From NCBI GenBank assembly GCA_015272325.1, contig JACYLU010000008.1, positions 124,001 to 188,000 of the forward strand: DNA of 64,000 bases, read 5' to 3'. The stretch comes from Synechococcales cyanobacterium C42_A2020_086 (GTDB lineage Bacteria > Cyanobacteriota > Cyanobacteriia > Elainellales > Elainellaceae). This document shows positions 17,885-27,952 of the stretch, one piece after another (the first letter of the stretch is position 1; every line of letters starts with the position of its first letter). The notes under the pieces were generated by a model, which did not search any database, had not been told where the DNA came from, and worked only from the letters and a program-made list of their open reading frames with translations. The position numbers and the translations under genes are program-made.

Positions 17885-19386
17885 TGGCGCTGGGGATACC
17901 GGGTGGAGGGCAACCGCAGGCGTCGCTGTTGTAGGCTTTGGAGAATGTGGGTCATCCCCACCTGCGGGTCACCGGCTGCGGCCGCATAGAGAATGGCATC
18001 CTGCACAATCGCCTGAATGGTGCCACCACTGAGCCGCAGCTGGGCTAGGGTTGCCCAGTCTAAATCGGCCGCCTGTGGCACTTGCGGTGGAAAGGCGACC
18101 TGCCACAACTTCTGCCGCTGCCTTATCTCGGGTAGCGGGAAGAAGAGAATCGCATCGCACTGGGCTTGCCACGGCATGGCCACCGCCGCCTGCTGGATAA
18201 CGCTGAGGAGGGTAATGCTGGGCTGGTGCCGCCGCTGATGAAAGAACTGCTGCAACCGCGACCGCTCCAGAGCCGCCGAGCGCCGTAGCCAAGCTTGCGC
18301 CGACTTGACCAGCAACAACGGCGGAGCCTGTACTTCAATGGTCTCCAAGACATCGGGATAGGCGTCTGGCTCAATTGCAGCTAAATCCACCTGTAGCAAA
18401 GGCACCTGCAGCGCATTAGCCAGGGCAGTTGCCGCCATTGTTTTACCCGTTCCCGGACTGCCCACCAGCAGCGCCACACTACCGACCGCATCCGCTGTCC
18501 ACTCCCAGCGCTTTTGGACTTGAGTCAGCCCTTGATAGCGTAGCGCCAGCGCCTTGAGGGACTCTAGCAACGACGACGGCAATATCAGATCTTGCCAGTC
18601 TACCGCTGCAACACCACGCTCCTGGATCTGAAAGGAGCTAGTAGGGGTATGGCCGTTGGTTGCCAGGATGGTCTCATCCGTCGGGGTGGCTTGCCGGTGG
18701 GTGCCGTCGCGGGGCAGCAGCTCGTCTAGGTCCCGATCTGTGGGTTGCTCGGACAGCAGATAATTCACGAGTGGTTCTGCCAGCTGCAATGGTCGCATCA
18801 GCAGCGTTGCCTCCGAGGTAGGCAGCAGCCGCAGCAATTGGCAGTCGAGCAAGGGCGACTCGGACATCAAGCGGTGACGCGCACTACGCCATTCCCCGTC
18901 ATTTTTGCAGAGCAGCCGCAGCGCCAAATCCAAAGTAGGCAGATCGGTGAGAGTACTGTCCTCGCCTTGCAAGTAGCGGTAGAGCCGGGCATAACGCCGA
19001 TTGACCTCGGGCGCAAGACTCATCAGTACCAGGTTTTTCTCAAACGCTGTCAGGTTTAAGCGATCGCGTAGGGCCGGCAACGCCAGAATTACGCCGCGGG
19101 ACTGGCTCGCCTGAATTTGTCGCTCTAGCTGCTGACTAGGTCGGCTAGGTAGAGCAGCACTGGGCTGGCGATATTCGTCATAGGCGACTTTGCCTTCAGG
19201 GGCAATAATCCCTTTCCACCAGTGGCTGGTGGCGCGATCGGCTTTGGACTGGGCAATGCGGTCAATGTCTTTAGCTTCTTTTCGTTGCCGTGCAATGGCC
19301 ATCATCAGCAGCCGTTCTAATCCATTCAGTTCTGCTCGCAAGTAGGACCAATTATCCGCAAACCCTTCCCCCGGTTCCGTCACCAT
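17881..19386 (-). CDS. AAA-type ATPase with intact Walker A but lost Walker B
   Basis: 501 residues. The N-terminal half ([29 protein letters not shown]) is a cyanobacterial conserved helical domain. A low-complexity linker lies at about 230-260, and an AAA module follows. Walker A GSPGTGKT is intact near residue 310. The Walker B position reads [13 protein letters not shown], so the Asp-Glu pair is replaced by Lys-Ser. The arginine-finger region reads [12 protein letters not shown], where RFD is usual. The sensor-2 helix [13 protein letters not shown] is kept. ATP binding without hydrolysis is the likely state. Relatives of this type accompany contractile injection systems in some bacteria, but no such genes are seen here. 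It converges on moaC, sharing CTAG. Confidence 0.8.
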   Translation of the reverse strand: MVTEPGEGFADNWSYLRAELNGLERLLMMAIARQRKEAKDIDRIAQSKADRATSHWWKGIIAPEGKVAYDEYRQPSAALPSRPSQQLERQIQASQSRGVILALPALRDRLNLTAFEKNLVLMSLAPEVNRRYARLYRYLQGEDSTLTDLPTLDLALRLLCKNDGEWRSARHRLMSESPLLDCQLLRLLPTSEATLLMRPLQLAEPLVNYLLSEQPTDRDLDELLPRDGTHRQATPTDETILATNGHTPTSSFQIQERGVAAVDWQDLILPSSLLESLKALALRYQGLTQVQKRWEWTADAVGSVALLVGSPGTGKTMAATALANALQVPLLQVDLAAIEPDAYPDVLETIEVQAPPLLLVKSAQAWLRRSAALERSRLQQFFHQRRHQPSITLLSVIQQAAVAMPWQAQCDAILFFPLPEIRQRQKLWQVAFPPQVPQAADLDWATLAQLRLSGGTIQAIVQDAILYAAAAGDPQVGMTHILQSLQQRRLRLPSTRYPQRH

Positions 19387-19534
19387 AGCTGTTTGTCACT
19401 GTCCACTGTATGTATTGTGACCCCTGTTGTGGTGGAGTGGGGAGGTCGGAAAAGGGCAAGCACGGGTGCTACTGTTCCAGAGGTCTCGACAGGGAGTGCT
19501 TGAGATTTAACTTGAGGTTTAACTTAGGGTTTAG

Positions 19535-19957
19535 TCAGAGAGTCAGCCCAAAGTGGTAGCTGTTGATGGCCATACGCTGCCGAAAATAGAAGCGGTGAGC
19601 GGCAGAGCGCTGGACACCAGAATCAAGCTGCACCGACTGACAGCCTTGCGAGCGAGCATAGGCAATCAGCCAATCCCATAGGGCCGTTCCGTACCCTTGG
19701 GAGCGGGCAGACACATCGGTGATCAGGTCGTCTATATAGAGAAATTTGCCCCAAGCGAGCGACTCTCCTAGCCGAAACCCGGCTACAGCTTGGACACGGC
19801 CCGCTTCTTCGGCATAGAGCATCTGATAGCCCTGCTGCATCTGCCTGCGAATGCGCTCAAGGAATTCAGACTCGATGAGGTGGGGGCGCAACTGGGATAG
19901 AACTGCAAAGCAGCGGCAAATCTCGGTATCGGTTGTGGCAAGGGCAAGCTGGGGCAT
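19535..19957 (-). CDS. GNAT-family N-acetyltransferase
   Basis: 140 residues from the ATG at 19957 (MPQLALATTDTEICRCF); the longer open frame upstream has no homologous look. The acetyl-CoA binding loop is VSARSQGYGTALWDWLIAYA, matching the GNAT motif R/Q-x-x-G-x-G/A. Beta strands LYIDDLITD and VQLDSGV flank it, and AHRFYFRQ is the typical last helix (AxxFY). Transfer of an acetyl group to a small amine or protein N-terminus is expected, but the acceptor is not predictable. The gene is divergent from the superoxide dismutase gene. Confidence 0.85.
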   Translation of the reverse strand: MPQLALATTDTEICRCFAVLSQLRPHLIESEFLERIRRQMQQGYQMLYAEEAGRVQAVAGFRLGESLAWGKFLYIDDLITDVSARSQGYGTALWDWLIAYARSQGCQSVQLDSGVQRSAAHRFYFRQRMAINSYHFGLTL

Positions 19958-20193
19958 GGCACAGGTGAATCGAAAATCGAGGATGGGGCAGTCAAGCAAT
20001 GGGTATTGAGCAATAAAGAACAATGAAGTCAATCTGCTGCAAGTGGCTTGTTCTAGACTCCGAGCCAAGCTATGGTGTGGTAGGAGTCTGCAAATGGGCT
20101 GATTCTAAACCAAATGGTGTCACTGGATTCAACCCTGTTCCAAGCTGTTTAAGCTGTTCAATCTATTTATCTACTTCAGGGTCAATCAGGACT

Positions 20194-20961
20194 ATGGCTC
20201 TCAATCGTCGTCATTTTCTGTCTCTGCTGGGGGCTAGTGCGGGTGCAGGGGCCGTGGGGTCCCTCGGTCTACCCAAGCTGCCGTTGCTCGATGTTGAGCC
20301 TGCCCAGGCGCTGGGTCTGCCGATGCGGGTTTCTCAAGCCGGCGAAACCTTCACGCTGCCTCCCCTCCCCTATGACTATGCAGCACTAGAGCCTTACATT
20401 GATGCCGAGACCATGCAATTTCACCACGATAAGCATCATGCGGCTTATGTGAAGAATCTCAATGCCGCCGTAGACAAACACCCCCAGCTCAAGACAATGA
20501 CGGCGGAAGAACTAGTCAGCGACATCAATGCTCTTCCTGAGGATGTTCGCACTACAATCCGCAACAATGGCGGCGGGCATCTCAATCACAGCCTGTTCTG
20601 GGAAATTATGGGTCCCAACGGCGGCGGAGAACCGACCGGGGCGATTGCCACCGCGATTCAAGAAGCCTTCGGCGGCTTCAGTGCTTTTCAGCAAGCCTTC
20701 AATGAGGCAGGAGCAAACCGCTTTGGCAGCGGCTGGGCCTGGCTGGTCTTGCGGCCGAACGGTCGCTTAGAGGTCACCAGTACGGCCAATCAAGATAGCC
20801 CACTTATGGATGGTAATCAGCCCATTATGGGTAACGATGTCTGGGAACATGCCTACTACCTGAAATACCGCAACCGACGGGATGAATACCTGAATGCCTG
20901 GTGGAACGTGGTCAACTGGGACGCTGTGAACCAGCGCTATGAGCAAGCCATGACGACTTGA
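20194..20961 (+). CDS. sodA: Manganese-type superoxide dismutase with Tat signal
   Basis: 255 residues from the ATG at 20194. Residues 1-45 form a twin-arginine signal ([14 protein letters not shown], then a hydrophobic core), so the enzyme is exported folded to the periplasm or thylakoid lumen. The Fe/Mn-SOD fold follows, with ligands His77 (MQFHHDKHH), His132 ([11 protein letters not shown]), Asp215 and His219 (NDVWEHAYY). The outer-sphere glutamine of Mn enzymes is Gln200 in [10 protein letters not shown], which favours Mn over Fe. It removes superoxide by dismutation to oxygen and peroxide. An alternative in-frame start further upstream would bury the signal peptide and is rejected. Confidence 0.92.
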   Translation: MALNRRHFLSLLGASAGAGAVGSLGLPKLPLLDVEPAQALGLPMRVSQAGETFTLPPLPYDYAALEPYIDAETMQFHHDKHHAAYVKNLNAAVDKHPQLKTMTAEELVSDINALPEDVRTTIRNNGGGHLNHSLFWEIMGPNGGGEPTGAIATAIQEAFGGFSAFQQAFNEAGANRFGSGWAWLVLRPNGRLEVTSTANQDSPLMDGNQPIMGNDVWEHAYYLKYRNRRDEYLNAWWNVVNWDAVNQRYEQAMTT

Positions 20962-21026
20962 GCTAGAGTAGAAGGCTAGGGATGATCTCCCTGGTTTTTC
21001 TGTCTCTTCTTCTTGAAATTACCGCT

Positions 21027-22152
21027 ATGATTGAAGCCCTGGACATTAAACGCGAAGTCGAGTTGCTCTCTGACCGCCTGGGTAAAACCCAGGACTATCT
21101 TTGACCTGCCTGCCCTAACCGCCAAAATTCACGACCTGGAACAAGTCGCTGCTCAGCCAGAATTCTGGGACAACCAAACGGCTGCTCAGCGGACCCTACA
21201 AGAGCTAAATGACCTCAAGTTTCATGTAGAGCAACTGCAACGCTGGCAGTCGAGCTTGGATGATGCCCGTGCAGTGCTAGAACTGCTGGAACTCGAAGCC
21301 GATGAGGCGCTGCTGCAGGAGGCTCGGTCGAACCTGTCCCATCTCAGCCGCGAACTCGATCAATGGGAATTGCAGCGGTTGCTCTCGGGTCCTTATGATG
21401 CCCACGGTGCCGTGCTGACGATTAATGCCGGAGCAGGTGGGACCGATGCTCAAGACTGGGCGGAGATGCTGCTGCGCATGTATACCCGCTGGGCAGAGCA
21501 GCATGGCTACAAGCCGCGTTTGGCAGAACTCTCTGAGGGAGACGAGGCAGGCATTAAGTCCGCCACGCTAGAAATTGATGGCCGCTACGCCTATGGCTAT
21601 TTGAAAGTGGAGAAAGGTACCCATCGGCTAGTGCGGATCTCGCCTTTCAATGCCAACGGTAAACGGCAGACGAGCTTTGCTGGCGTGGAGGTGATGCCGA
21701 TGCTCGACGAGTCGATTGAGCTAGACATTCCTGATAAAGATCTGGAAATTACCACCACCCGGTCTGGCGGTAAAGGCGGGCAAAACGTGAATAAAGTAGA
21801 AACTGCCGTGCAGATCCGCCACTTGCCCACCGGCATCATGGTGCGCTGTACCGAAGAACGCTCGCAGCTGCAAAACAAGGAAAAGGCATTAGCCCGCTTG
21901 AAAGCCAAGCTGCTGGTGATTGCCCAAGAACAGCGCGCTAAAGAAATTGCTGACATTCGCGGCGATATGGTGGAAGCAGCCTGGGGCAACCAGATCCGCA
22001 ACTATGTGTTCCATCCCTATCAGCTTGTTAAGGATTTACGCACCAACGTTGAAACCACAGCGATTAACGACGTGATGAATGGTGACCTCGACTTGTTCAT
22101 TGAATCTTGCCTGCGCCAAGAAAATCAGCTACTCGAAAGCAGCAGTGTTTGA
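21027..22152 (+). CDS. prfB: Peptide chain release factor 2, made by programmed +1 frameshift
   Basis: 374 residues after frameshifting. Translation starts at ATG 21027 ([19 protein letters not shown]), reaches CTT TGA at 21099-21104 in frame 0, and resumes in +1 as GAC CTG ([14 protein letters not shown]). RF2 recognises UGA and UAA. The anticodon-like tripeptide region SPF is in [15 protein letters not shown], and the catalytic GGQ is in [14 protein letters not shown]. The domain order and length match RF2 of other bacteria. The frame 0 part is 25 codons, as usual. The gene follows sodA by about 65 bp. Confidence 0.95.
21091..21105 (+). promoter_or_regulatory. prfB: prfB autoregulatory frameshift site
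   Basis: AGGACTATCTTTGAC: a Shine-Dalgarno-like AGGA, then the slippery CTT, the in-frame UGA stop (21102-21104) and the following C. Poor UGA termination when RF2 is scarce allows the +1 slip and restores RF2. The layout is the classical bacterial one. Confidence 0.93.
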
Positions 22153-22215
22153 GCCGACTAAGCTGCGGCTGCCCTAAACCTGCTATAAAGAGGGGGATAT
22201 TCACCGGCGCTCGAT

Positions 22216-22443
22216 ATGGAAACCCTAGGCAAGCTCATTTTTAGCATTGGAGGTGTGCTGGTGCTCGCTGGACTCTGCCTCTGGCTGTTTGCCGATCAGT
22301 TGAGCTGGTTGGGCAAGCTGCCGGGTGATATTCGCATTGAGCGTCCTAACTTTCGCTTCTACCTGCCGCTGACCTCGATGCTGTTGGCCAGTGCGCTGGT
22401 GAGTGCCGTCCTCTGGGTGCTGAACGGGTTGAATGGGAGTTAG
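22216..22443 (+). CDS. DUF2905 family small membrane protein
   Basis: 75 residues with two membrane helices (about 5-26 and 50-70). Between them is the family signature LGKLPGDIRIERPNFRFYLPL, a conserved loop of DUF2905 proteins found in many bacteria. Function unknown. It lies 64 bp after prfB on the same strand and may be cotranscribed. The short length is normal for the family. Confidence 0.88.
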   Translation: METLGKLIFSIGGVLVLAGLCLWLFADQLSWLGKLPGDIRIERPNFRFYLPLTSMLLASALVSAVLWVLNGLNGS

Positions 22444-22613
22444 CCTGCGGCTGTCGATGTACCAGCGATATACCCATTCGATGCTGCGATGAAGCGGTAA
22501 GAAGCTGGCAGAAATAACCTCTGGCGTGGTGATATCAGTGAAGGAAAGTAACGAATTCTGGGATCAATTTCGTCTACACTCACCTTAGAGCTTTGGAGAT
22601 TAGGAGTGTGATG

Positions 22614-23114
22614 ATGAATCGATCGATAGGACATATAGCTTCATCCCTTTTCTTGGGGACACTACTGCTGATATCTGCCTGCAATCAGGCCCCCTCACGC
22701 TATGACCAAGTGCAGCAAGAAACCAGTGACCGCAAAGCACCGCCCGCCGTTGCTCAGGATGCAACCCAAGGTGGAGCCTTTAACCGCTTCTTTCCTCGCT
22801 CGGTCTCGGGCTATGAAATCATTCCCTCCCAGGAAAAGCGCGGCTTTGCAGAGTATAAAGTCAACCAAGGCGGCAAAACCGTGGCCATGCTAGCCATTAA
22901 CGACACCAGCGGCACCGACGCTGCCAGCAAGTTTCAAGGCAGTACCCAAACCATTGCGGGCTATCCAGCCGTGCAGCAAGGGCAAAATGCCACCGCCATC
23001 CTGGTGAATAATCGCTATCAGGTAAAAGTTCTGTCTCGCGACCCCTCCTTCACCGCTGCCGATCGCGCCGCCTGGATCGAGAAGTTCGATTTGCGCGGCC
23101 TGTCTAATCTTTAG
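22614..23114 (+). CDS. Putative lipoprotein, cyanobacterial
   Basis: 166 residues from the ATG at 22614 with AGGAG seven bases upstream. The signal peptide (residues 1-24) ends in the lipobox LISAC, so the protein should be lipid-modified on Cys and anchored to a membrane. The mature part starts with a Gln/Ser/Asp-rich stretch and then a small alpha/beta domain (about 70-165) of YEIIPSQEKRGFAEYKVNQ type. No catalytic motif is seen and no family name is certain. A gene for an Lnt-like lipoprotein acyltransferase is elsewhere in the window, but is not linked to this one. Confidence 0.75.
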   Translation: MNRSIGHIASSLFLGTLLLISACNQAPSRYDQVQQETSDRKAPPAVAQDATQGGAFNRFFPRSVSGYEIIPSQEKRGFAEYKVNQGGKTVAMLAINDTSGTDAASKFQGSTQTIAGYPAVQQGQNATAILVNNRYQVKVLSRDPSFTAADRAAWIEKFDLRGLSNL

Positions 23115-23700
23115 TCAAGTGGGCTTCCTGGGTGAGGATTCTATTTCTTAATTGGGCTTGCCGGGACTAGCTGTCGCGGTAGGCTATTTTCTCAGCACTG
23201 ACCGACCGAGCATTGACTATTCCATCATCAACTCGATAGACAGACTAATTCAATCATTCAGAGGAAGGAGTTGGATGATGATTAGGATCATGAGAATTCA
23301 TGTGGCATGCCCTATGAACCTCTAGAAAAAATACATAGTTGCAACAGAAATTGCAGAACGTTAGGCGCACAAGTGTGAGTTATAGGTAGCTAATCCTGAA
23401 AACGACGTAGGAGGAAACGCTTAGTAGATCAGTAGATCGAGATGAACCGAATCGATTTCGCACCTGTTTTGAATCTATGCTGAGTTGAACTGGACCGTCA
23501 AAACAATCGGTTCAGAGAATGTGCCGAAGGCATATCAGGAGATCCATATCAGGAGATCAGAGAACAACACACTCCAGCGATTAGCGTCATTTCTGTCCCA
23601 TGGTCAACGGCCGTGAACTGCCCATCAGCTCGGCCGCGATGAATCCCAATGAAACCAAGATCCATCACGTGGCTCTAAAGCGCAAATGTATAGCACTAGG
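23115..23700. other. Intergenic region, nothing recognised
   Basis: 586 bp between a plus-strand lipoprotein gene and the 3' end of a minus-strand membrane gene. I see no supported frame, no strong hairpin with a T-run and no RNA family that I recognise. A plus frame at 23600-24109 is antisense to the next gene and is a shadow. Confidence 0.5.
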
Positions 23701-24180
23701 TCACTCCTCAGTTGCAGAACTCACTACCCCCTCTGATGCCGGTGTATCTGATGCCGGTGCAGCCGTCGCTGGTTTGACCACGGCGATCGAAGAAGCGGTC
23801 GAAGGAGTTGTGACAACGGGTGGGTTGGCTGGAGGTTGCGCGGGCAGATTGAGCTGGGTTCGGGCTTGGGCGACTAAACGTTGCAGACTGGTTTGGCTAG
23901 CTGCCAGTATGCCTTGCCCCATCCGAGATGCCATTTGGTTTGTGTCCTGGGTGCTCAGGCTGTCAACCCAGGCTCGGGTGCGTTGCCCGGCTGCAATGGA
24001 GCGATGCCAGAACCAGTCGAACGCTACCAGCACCAGACAGAGTACGAGCCACAGCAGTAGGGTCGTTTCCTTGAGAATCGTCCAGGTGACGTTCAGGGCT
24101 TGCCCGTAGGCGCTAGCGGTACTCGGTGCAGACAAAAGCTGCCAGAGCTTGTGGGCTTGGGTGGAGATGGGGTTACTCAT
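23701..24180 (-). CDS. Single-pass membrane protein with disordered C-terminus
   Basis: 159 residues from the ATG at 24180 (MSNPISTQAHKLWQLL); the frame is open a little further upstream, but that part is the 11-bp repeat array. One membrane helix at about 42-62 (TTLLLWLVLCLVLVAFDWFW) is followed by a helical part and then a Pro/Ala/Thr/Ser-rich tail of about 45 residues that is probably disordered. No enzyme motif. Similar short proteins occur in other cyanobacteria, but I know no function. Three direct 11-bp repeats sit exactly in front of the start codon and replace any normal ribosome site, which could affect translation. Confidence 0.65.
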   Translation of the reverse strand: MSNPISTQAHKLWQLLSAPSTASAYGQALNVTWTILKETTLLLWLVLCLVLVAFDWFWHRSIAAGQRTRAWVDSLSTQDTNQMASRMGQGILAASQTSLQRLVAQARTQLNLPAQPPANPPVVTTPSTASSIAVVKPATAAPASDTPASEGVVSSATEE

Positions 24181-24213
24181 ACAGCACTTACACAGCACTT
24201 ACACGGCACTTAC
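24181..24213 (-). repeat. Three tandem 11-bp repeats abutting a start codon
   Basis: ACAGCACTTAC at 24181-24191 and 24192-24202, then ACGGCACTTAC at 24203-24213, with a partial fourth copy (ACAGC). On the minus strand they read GTAAGTGCTGT and end directly at the ATG of the membrane gene. Copy-number change would move the promoter or leader relative to the start. Confidence 0.85.
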
Positions 24214-24592
24214 ACAGCGACACATGCAAATCGAGCCAGATTCAGGGCAACACTGACGCTCAGAGCATCGCCGCAGCGACCAATAGCACCAGCCATCCCC
24301 AGTTTGTGTCTCAATCGGCGTCCAGACCCAGTCTACACGGCAACGCAACCCTGACCTATGTGCTCTGGGGCACGATGTCTACAACGCTACTGCATTTTTC
24401 TGGGAAATGTCCAAGAATTAAGAAAAACCAAGACTTAATACTGCGAATGATTCCGGCCAATCAGTCGCCTATCCTGCGTGAACTGGGCAGTTGCGGTTTG
24501 CACTTCGGGTTGATTGTCTGCGATTACGGGTCCGCTAAACTGTTCACTGATTACCGAATGAGTTAAGTCAACCATTTTTTAGGTCAACCATT
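24214..24592. other. Intergenic region upstream of pgi
   Basis: 379 bp between the divergent membrane gene and pgi. Plus frames that cover it show no protein-like composition. No terminator or RNA is apparent. It should hold the pgi promoter, but I cannot place it. Confidence 0.4.
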
Positions 24593-26185
24593 ATGAGTAT
24601 GGATGCCACCGCACTTTGGCAACGCTACCAAGATTGGCTTTACTATCACGAGGGGTTAGGCTTCTACCTCGACATTAGCCGCATGCGCTTTAGCGACGAT
24701 TGGGTCAACACGTTGCAACCCAAATTTGACAAGGCATTTCAAGATCTGGCGGCTCTGGAAGCGGGTGCTATCGCCAACCCTGACGAAAACCGGATGGTCG
24801 GTCACTACTGGCTGCGGGATCCGGATCTCGCTCCTTCGGCTGAGCTGAAGCAGGACATCGTTAACACCATTGACCAAGTCCAACGATTTGCCAAGCAGGT
24901 GCATAGCGGTGAGATTCATCCGCCCAATGCTGCCCAATTTACCGATATCCTGTCGGTTGGTATTGGTGGCTCAGCGCTGGGACCTCAGTTTGTCGCAGAA
25001 GCCCTTGGCTCCGTTCACGCGCCCCTGCAGATTCATTTTCTCGACAATACTGACCCTGCCGGTATCGACAAAGTGCTGGCTAAACTCCAAGATCGCCTGG
25101 CTTCAACGCTGGTGATTGTGATGACGAAGTCGGGCGGTACCCCGGAAACCCGCAACGGGATGCTGGAGGTGAAGCACGCCTACGAGCAGCAGGGGTTGAA
25201 TCTGGCGCAACATGCGGTCGCTGTGACTGGCATTGGCAGCAGCTTCGAGAAGCTGGCCAAATCGGAAGGGTGGCTAGATGTTTTCCCGATGCACGATTGG
25301 GTGGGCGGTCGCACCTCGGAACTGTCGGCAGTGGGGCTGCTGCCAGCGGCACTACAGGGCATTGATATTGAGGCGATGCTGGCCGGGGCTAAAGAGATGG
25401 ATGCCGCGACGCGCGTTCCCCAGATCAAAGGCAATCCGGCGGCGATGCTGGCTCTGAGCTGGTACTATGCGGGCAACGGCAAAGGCGAAAAAGACATGGT
25501 GGTGCTGCCCTATAAAGACAGTCTGCTGCTGTTTTCTCGCTATTTGCAGCAGTTGATTATGGAGTCGCTGGGCAAAGAAACCGACCTCGATGGCAATGTT
25601 GTACACCAGGGGATTGCGGTCTACGGCAACAAAGGCTCCACCGACCAGCACGCCTACGTACAGCAGCTCCGAGAAGGCGTTCCCAACTTTTTTGCTACTT
25701 TCATTGAGGTGCTAGAAGACCGCGACGGCAGCTCGATTGAAGTCGAACCGGGAGCTACCTCCGGCGACTATCTCTCTGGCTTCCTGCAGGGAACTCGTCA
25801 GGCGTTGTTTGAAAACCATCGCGATTCAATTACCGTCACCGTGCCGCGGGTTGATGCTCGCACTGTCGGGGCGCTGATTGCCCTCTACGAACGCGCCGTC
25901 ACCCTCTATGCGTCGCTGATTAACATTAACGCCTACCATCAGCCGGGCGTGGAAGCGGGCAAAAAAGCTGCCGCCGCTATTTTGGATTTGCAAAAGCGGG
26001 TCGTCAAGGTGTTGCAAGAGTCTGGAACTCCTCTGTCGCTGCCTGATTTGGCCGCCAAAGTGGGAGCACCCGATCAGATCGAAGCAATCTACAAAATCGT
26101 TCGCCACCTCGACGCCAACCACCGCAGCCTCACCCTCAGCGGCGACCGCAGCCAGCCGAGTGGTCTAAAAGTAGCCGCAAGCTAG
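24593..26185 (+). CDS. pgi: Glucose-6-phosphate isomerase
   Basis: 530 residues. It interconverts glucose-6-phosphate and fructose-6-phosphate in glycolysis, gluconeogenesis and the oxidative pentose phosphate pathway. Phosphate-binding and active-site blocks are [51 protein letters not shown] (catalytic Glu) and [16 protein letters not shown] (catalytic His). The N-terminus [20 protein letters not shown] and the overall length fit the cyanobacterial branch. It would directly take the product of the glucose PTS found at 51.7-56.3 kb, though the two loci are 25 kb apart. Confidence 0.96.
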   Translation: MSMDATALWQRYQDWLYYHEGLGFYLDISRMRFSDDWVNTLQPKFDKAFQDLAALEAGAIANPDENRMVGHYWLRDPDLAPSAELKQDIVNTIDQVQRFAKQVHSGEIHPPNAAQFTDILSVGIGGSALGPQFVAEALGSVHAPLQIHFLDNTDPAGIDKVLAKLQDRLASTLVIVMTKSGGTPETRNGMLEVKHAYEQQGLNLAQHAVAVTGIGSSFEKLAKSEGWLDVFPMHDWVGGRTSELSAVGLLPAALQGIDIEAMLAGAKEMDAATRVPQIKGNPAAMLALSWYYAGNGKGEKDMVVLPYKDSLLLFSRYLQQLIMESLGKETDLDGNVVHQGIAVYGNKGSTDQHAYVQQLREGVPNFFATFIEVLEDRDGSSIEVEPGATSGDYLSGFLQGTRQALFENHRDSITVTVPRVDARTVGALIALYERAVTLYASLININAYHQPGVEAGKKAAAAILDLQKRVVKVLQESGTPLSLPDLAAKVGAPDQIEAIYKIVRHLDANHRSLTLSGDRSQPSGLKVAAS

Positions 26186-26334
26186 ACGTGGGTTTCGGCT
26201 CCGCTCAACCTCTACGCCGGTCGCGTGCTGAGCCGCAGCGCACCCCCTAGGAACCCAGGGCTAGGCACAGCAGGAACCAACCCAGACGCCGGGTGCTTGC
26301 TATATGATCGAAACGTTGCTTTTCGATCGGCGCT

Positions 26335-26874
26335 ATGCAGTCCGGCTGGTTAGAAGTGGGAACTATCGTCGCAGCTCAAGGCTTAAAGGGCGAACTGCGG
26401 CTCTATCCCAATTCCGACTTTCCAGAACGCTTCCAGCAGCCGGGACCGCGTTGGCTGTTGCGTCCCCATGCGCTAGAACCGGAACCCGTTGAACTGATCT
26501 CGGGGCGTTATTTGTCGGGTAAAAACCTGTATGTGGTGCGCCTAGCAGGGATTGAGACTCGCGATCAAGCTGAGGCTCTGCGCAACTGCCGCCTACTCGT
26601 TCCTGAGGATGACCGCCCGCCACTGGAAGAGGGTGAATTTCACGTTGCGGACTTAATCGGGCTAGAGGTCTTCGAGCAAGCGACCCAAACCCACATCGGC
26701 ACCGTCACAGACGTAATTCCTGCCGGCAATGATCTGCTAGAGGTGAAGTTGCTCCACGGCCCAACCAGCCTGATTCCCTTCGTGGAAGCAATCGTGCCGG
26801 TGGTCGATTTGCCACAGCGTCGCATCGAGATTACGCCTCCCCAGGGGCTGCTGGAACTGCATCAGCCTTCCTAG
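26335..26874 (+). CDS. rimM: Ribosome maturation factor RimM
   Basis: 179 residues. RimM helps 30S subunit maturation by binding uS19 during 16S rRNA processing. The N-terminal beta barrel carries [21 protein letters not shown]. The PRC-barrel half carries [24 protein letters not shown] and [13 protein letters not shown]. Both are diagnostic. Start ATG 26335 gives the expected N-terminus close to VG-x-I. The gene converges on the WecG gene, with only 77 bp between stops. Confidence 0.94.
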   Translation: MQSGWLEVGTIVAAQGLKGELRLYPNSDFPERFQQPGPRWLLRPHALEPEPVELISGRYLSGKNLYVVRLAGIETRDQAEALRNCRLLVPEDDRPPLEEGEFHVADLIGLEVFEQATQTHIGTVTDVIPAGNDLLEVKLLHGPTSLIPFVEAIVPVVDLPQRRIEITPPQGLLELHQPS

Positions 26875-26951
26875 AAATCAACCAATAAAGCTGAGAGAGC
26901 CACAGGTGAATGAATCGCTGAACTCGGTTCCTGGCTTCTCCTCACCTCTCC

Positions 26952-27737
26952 TTACTTGGGCTGCGGCTGACTGTTGATTGGTGAACGCTCTGCAGGTTCG
27001 GTGAGAATCTGCTTCACCGCTAGGCACACAAACGGCGGAATCGTGGTGGCATAGCGACTCCATAGCCGCTTCGGTTCCTGAATCAAACGATACAGCCACT
27101 CCAGACCCACCTGCCGCACCCAGTACGGCGCTCGACGCTGAATCCCAGCATATACAGGAAACGCGCCCCCTAACCCAATCATCACTGCCTGAATCTTCTG
27201 CCGGTGCTGCGCCATCCAGTACTCCTGCTTCGGGCAACCCAACGCCACAAACGCTACCCCTGCCCCACTCGCGTTCACTCGCTGAATCAACTCCTCATCC
27301 TCCTTCGAGGTCAAGGGACGGAATGGCAGGGGATCCATGCCCGCAATCTGCAGACTAGGAAACTCCTGCTTCAGGCGAGTTCGCATCCGCTCTAGCACTG
27401 CCGCCTGCGACCCAAGGAAATAAACGCTCACGCCGGTCGCCTGCGCCAACTCACAAACGCCGGTGAGAATATCCAGCCCCGCCACTCGGTCTTGCGGCTT
27501 GCCGGTGATTAACCGTATCATCCAGACCAATGGCATACCATCGGGTGTCACAATATCTGCCGTGTGCAAAATCGAATGCAGCGGTAGCTGCCAGCGGGCC
27601 TCCATCAGCATATGCACATTCGCTACACACACCACCCGACTCGACCGCTCCAGTGCCCAGTTCACCATCGTCTCAATCTGTGTGGCAAAGGGTAACGCCG
27701 TAACAGGACAACCAACGATCCTGACAGTAGGTAGCAT
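26952..27737 (-). CDS. WecG/TagA/CpsF-family glycosyltransferase
   Basis: 261 residues from the ATG at 27737 (an in-frame GTG lies just before). The family transfers ManNAc, ManNAcA or a related sugar to a lipid-linked GlcNAc. Conserved blocks are VVCVANVHMLMEARW, ADIVTPDGMPLVWMIR, the invariant region VYFLGSQAAVLERM, and VALGCPKQEYWM followed by IGLGGAFPVYAG. The C-terminus ends with the helix RAPYWVRQVGLEWLYRLIQEPKRL, typical of membrane-associated members. It is the last gene of the minus-strand polysaccharide block but has the GC-richer style of the flanking core genes. Confidence 0.92.
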   Translation of the reverse strand: MLPTVRIVGCPVTALPFATQIETMVNWALERSSRVVCVANVHMLMEARWQLPLHSILHTADIVTPDGMPLVWMIRLITGKPQDRVAGLDILTGVCELAQATGVSVYFLGSQAAVLERMRTRLKQEFPSLQIAGMDPLPFRPLTSKEDEELIQRVNASGAGVAFVALGCPKQEYWMAQHRQKIQAVMIGLGGAFPVYAGIQRRAPYWVRQVGLEWLYRLIQEPKRLWSRYATTIPPFVCLAVKQILTEPAERSPINSQPQPK

Positions 27738-27952
27738 CACATCCCGAACTCCCCAAATCCGAATGGGTCTAAGCAGGCTCTAGAACAGCTCCAGTAAGAG
27801 GGGCATAAGCTAAATCTAGAGAATGTAAAAACAATAACCAAACGGCGTCTAAAATCGCGTATAGCGATCGCAGTAGCTTTGTATAGGTTGTGTGATTTAG
27901 TTTCGCTTCTTGCTGTTATCGCAGTTAGATTGATGAAATTTCGCAACGGTTG

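Noticed and set aside
24126-24566. A 146-codon plus frame upstream of pgi
   Set aside because: The composition is not protein-like and it overlaps the repeat array and leader of the divergent membrane gene.
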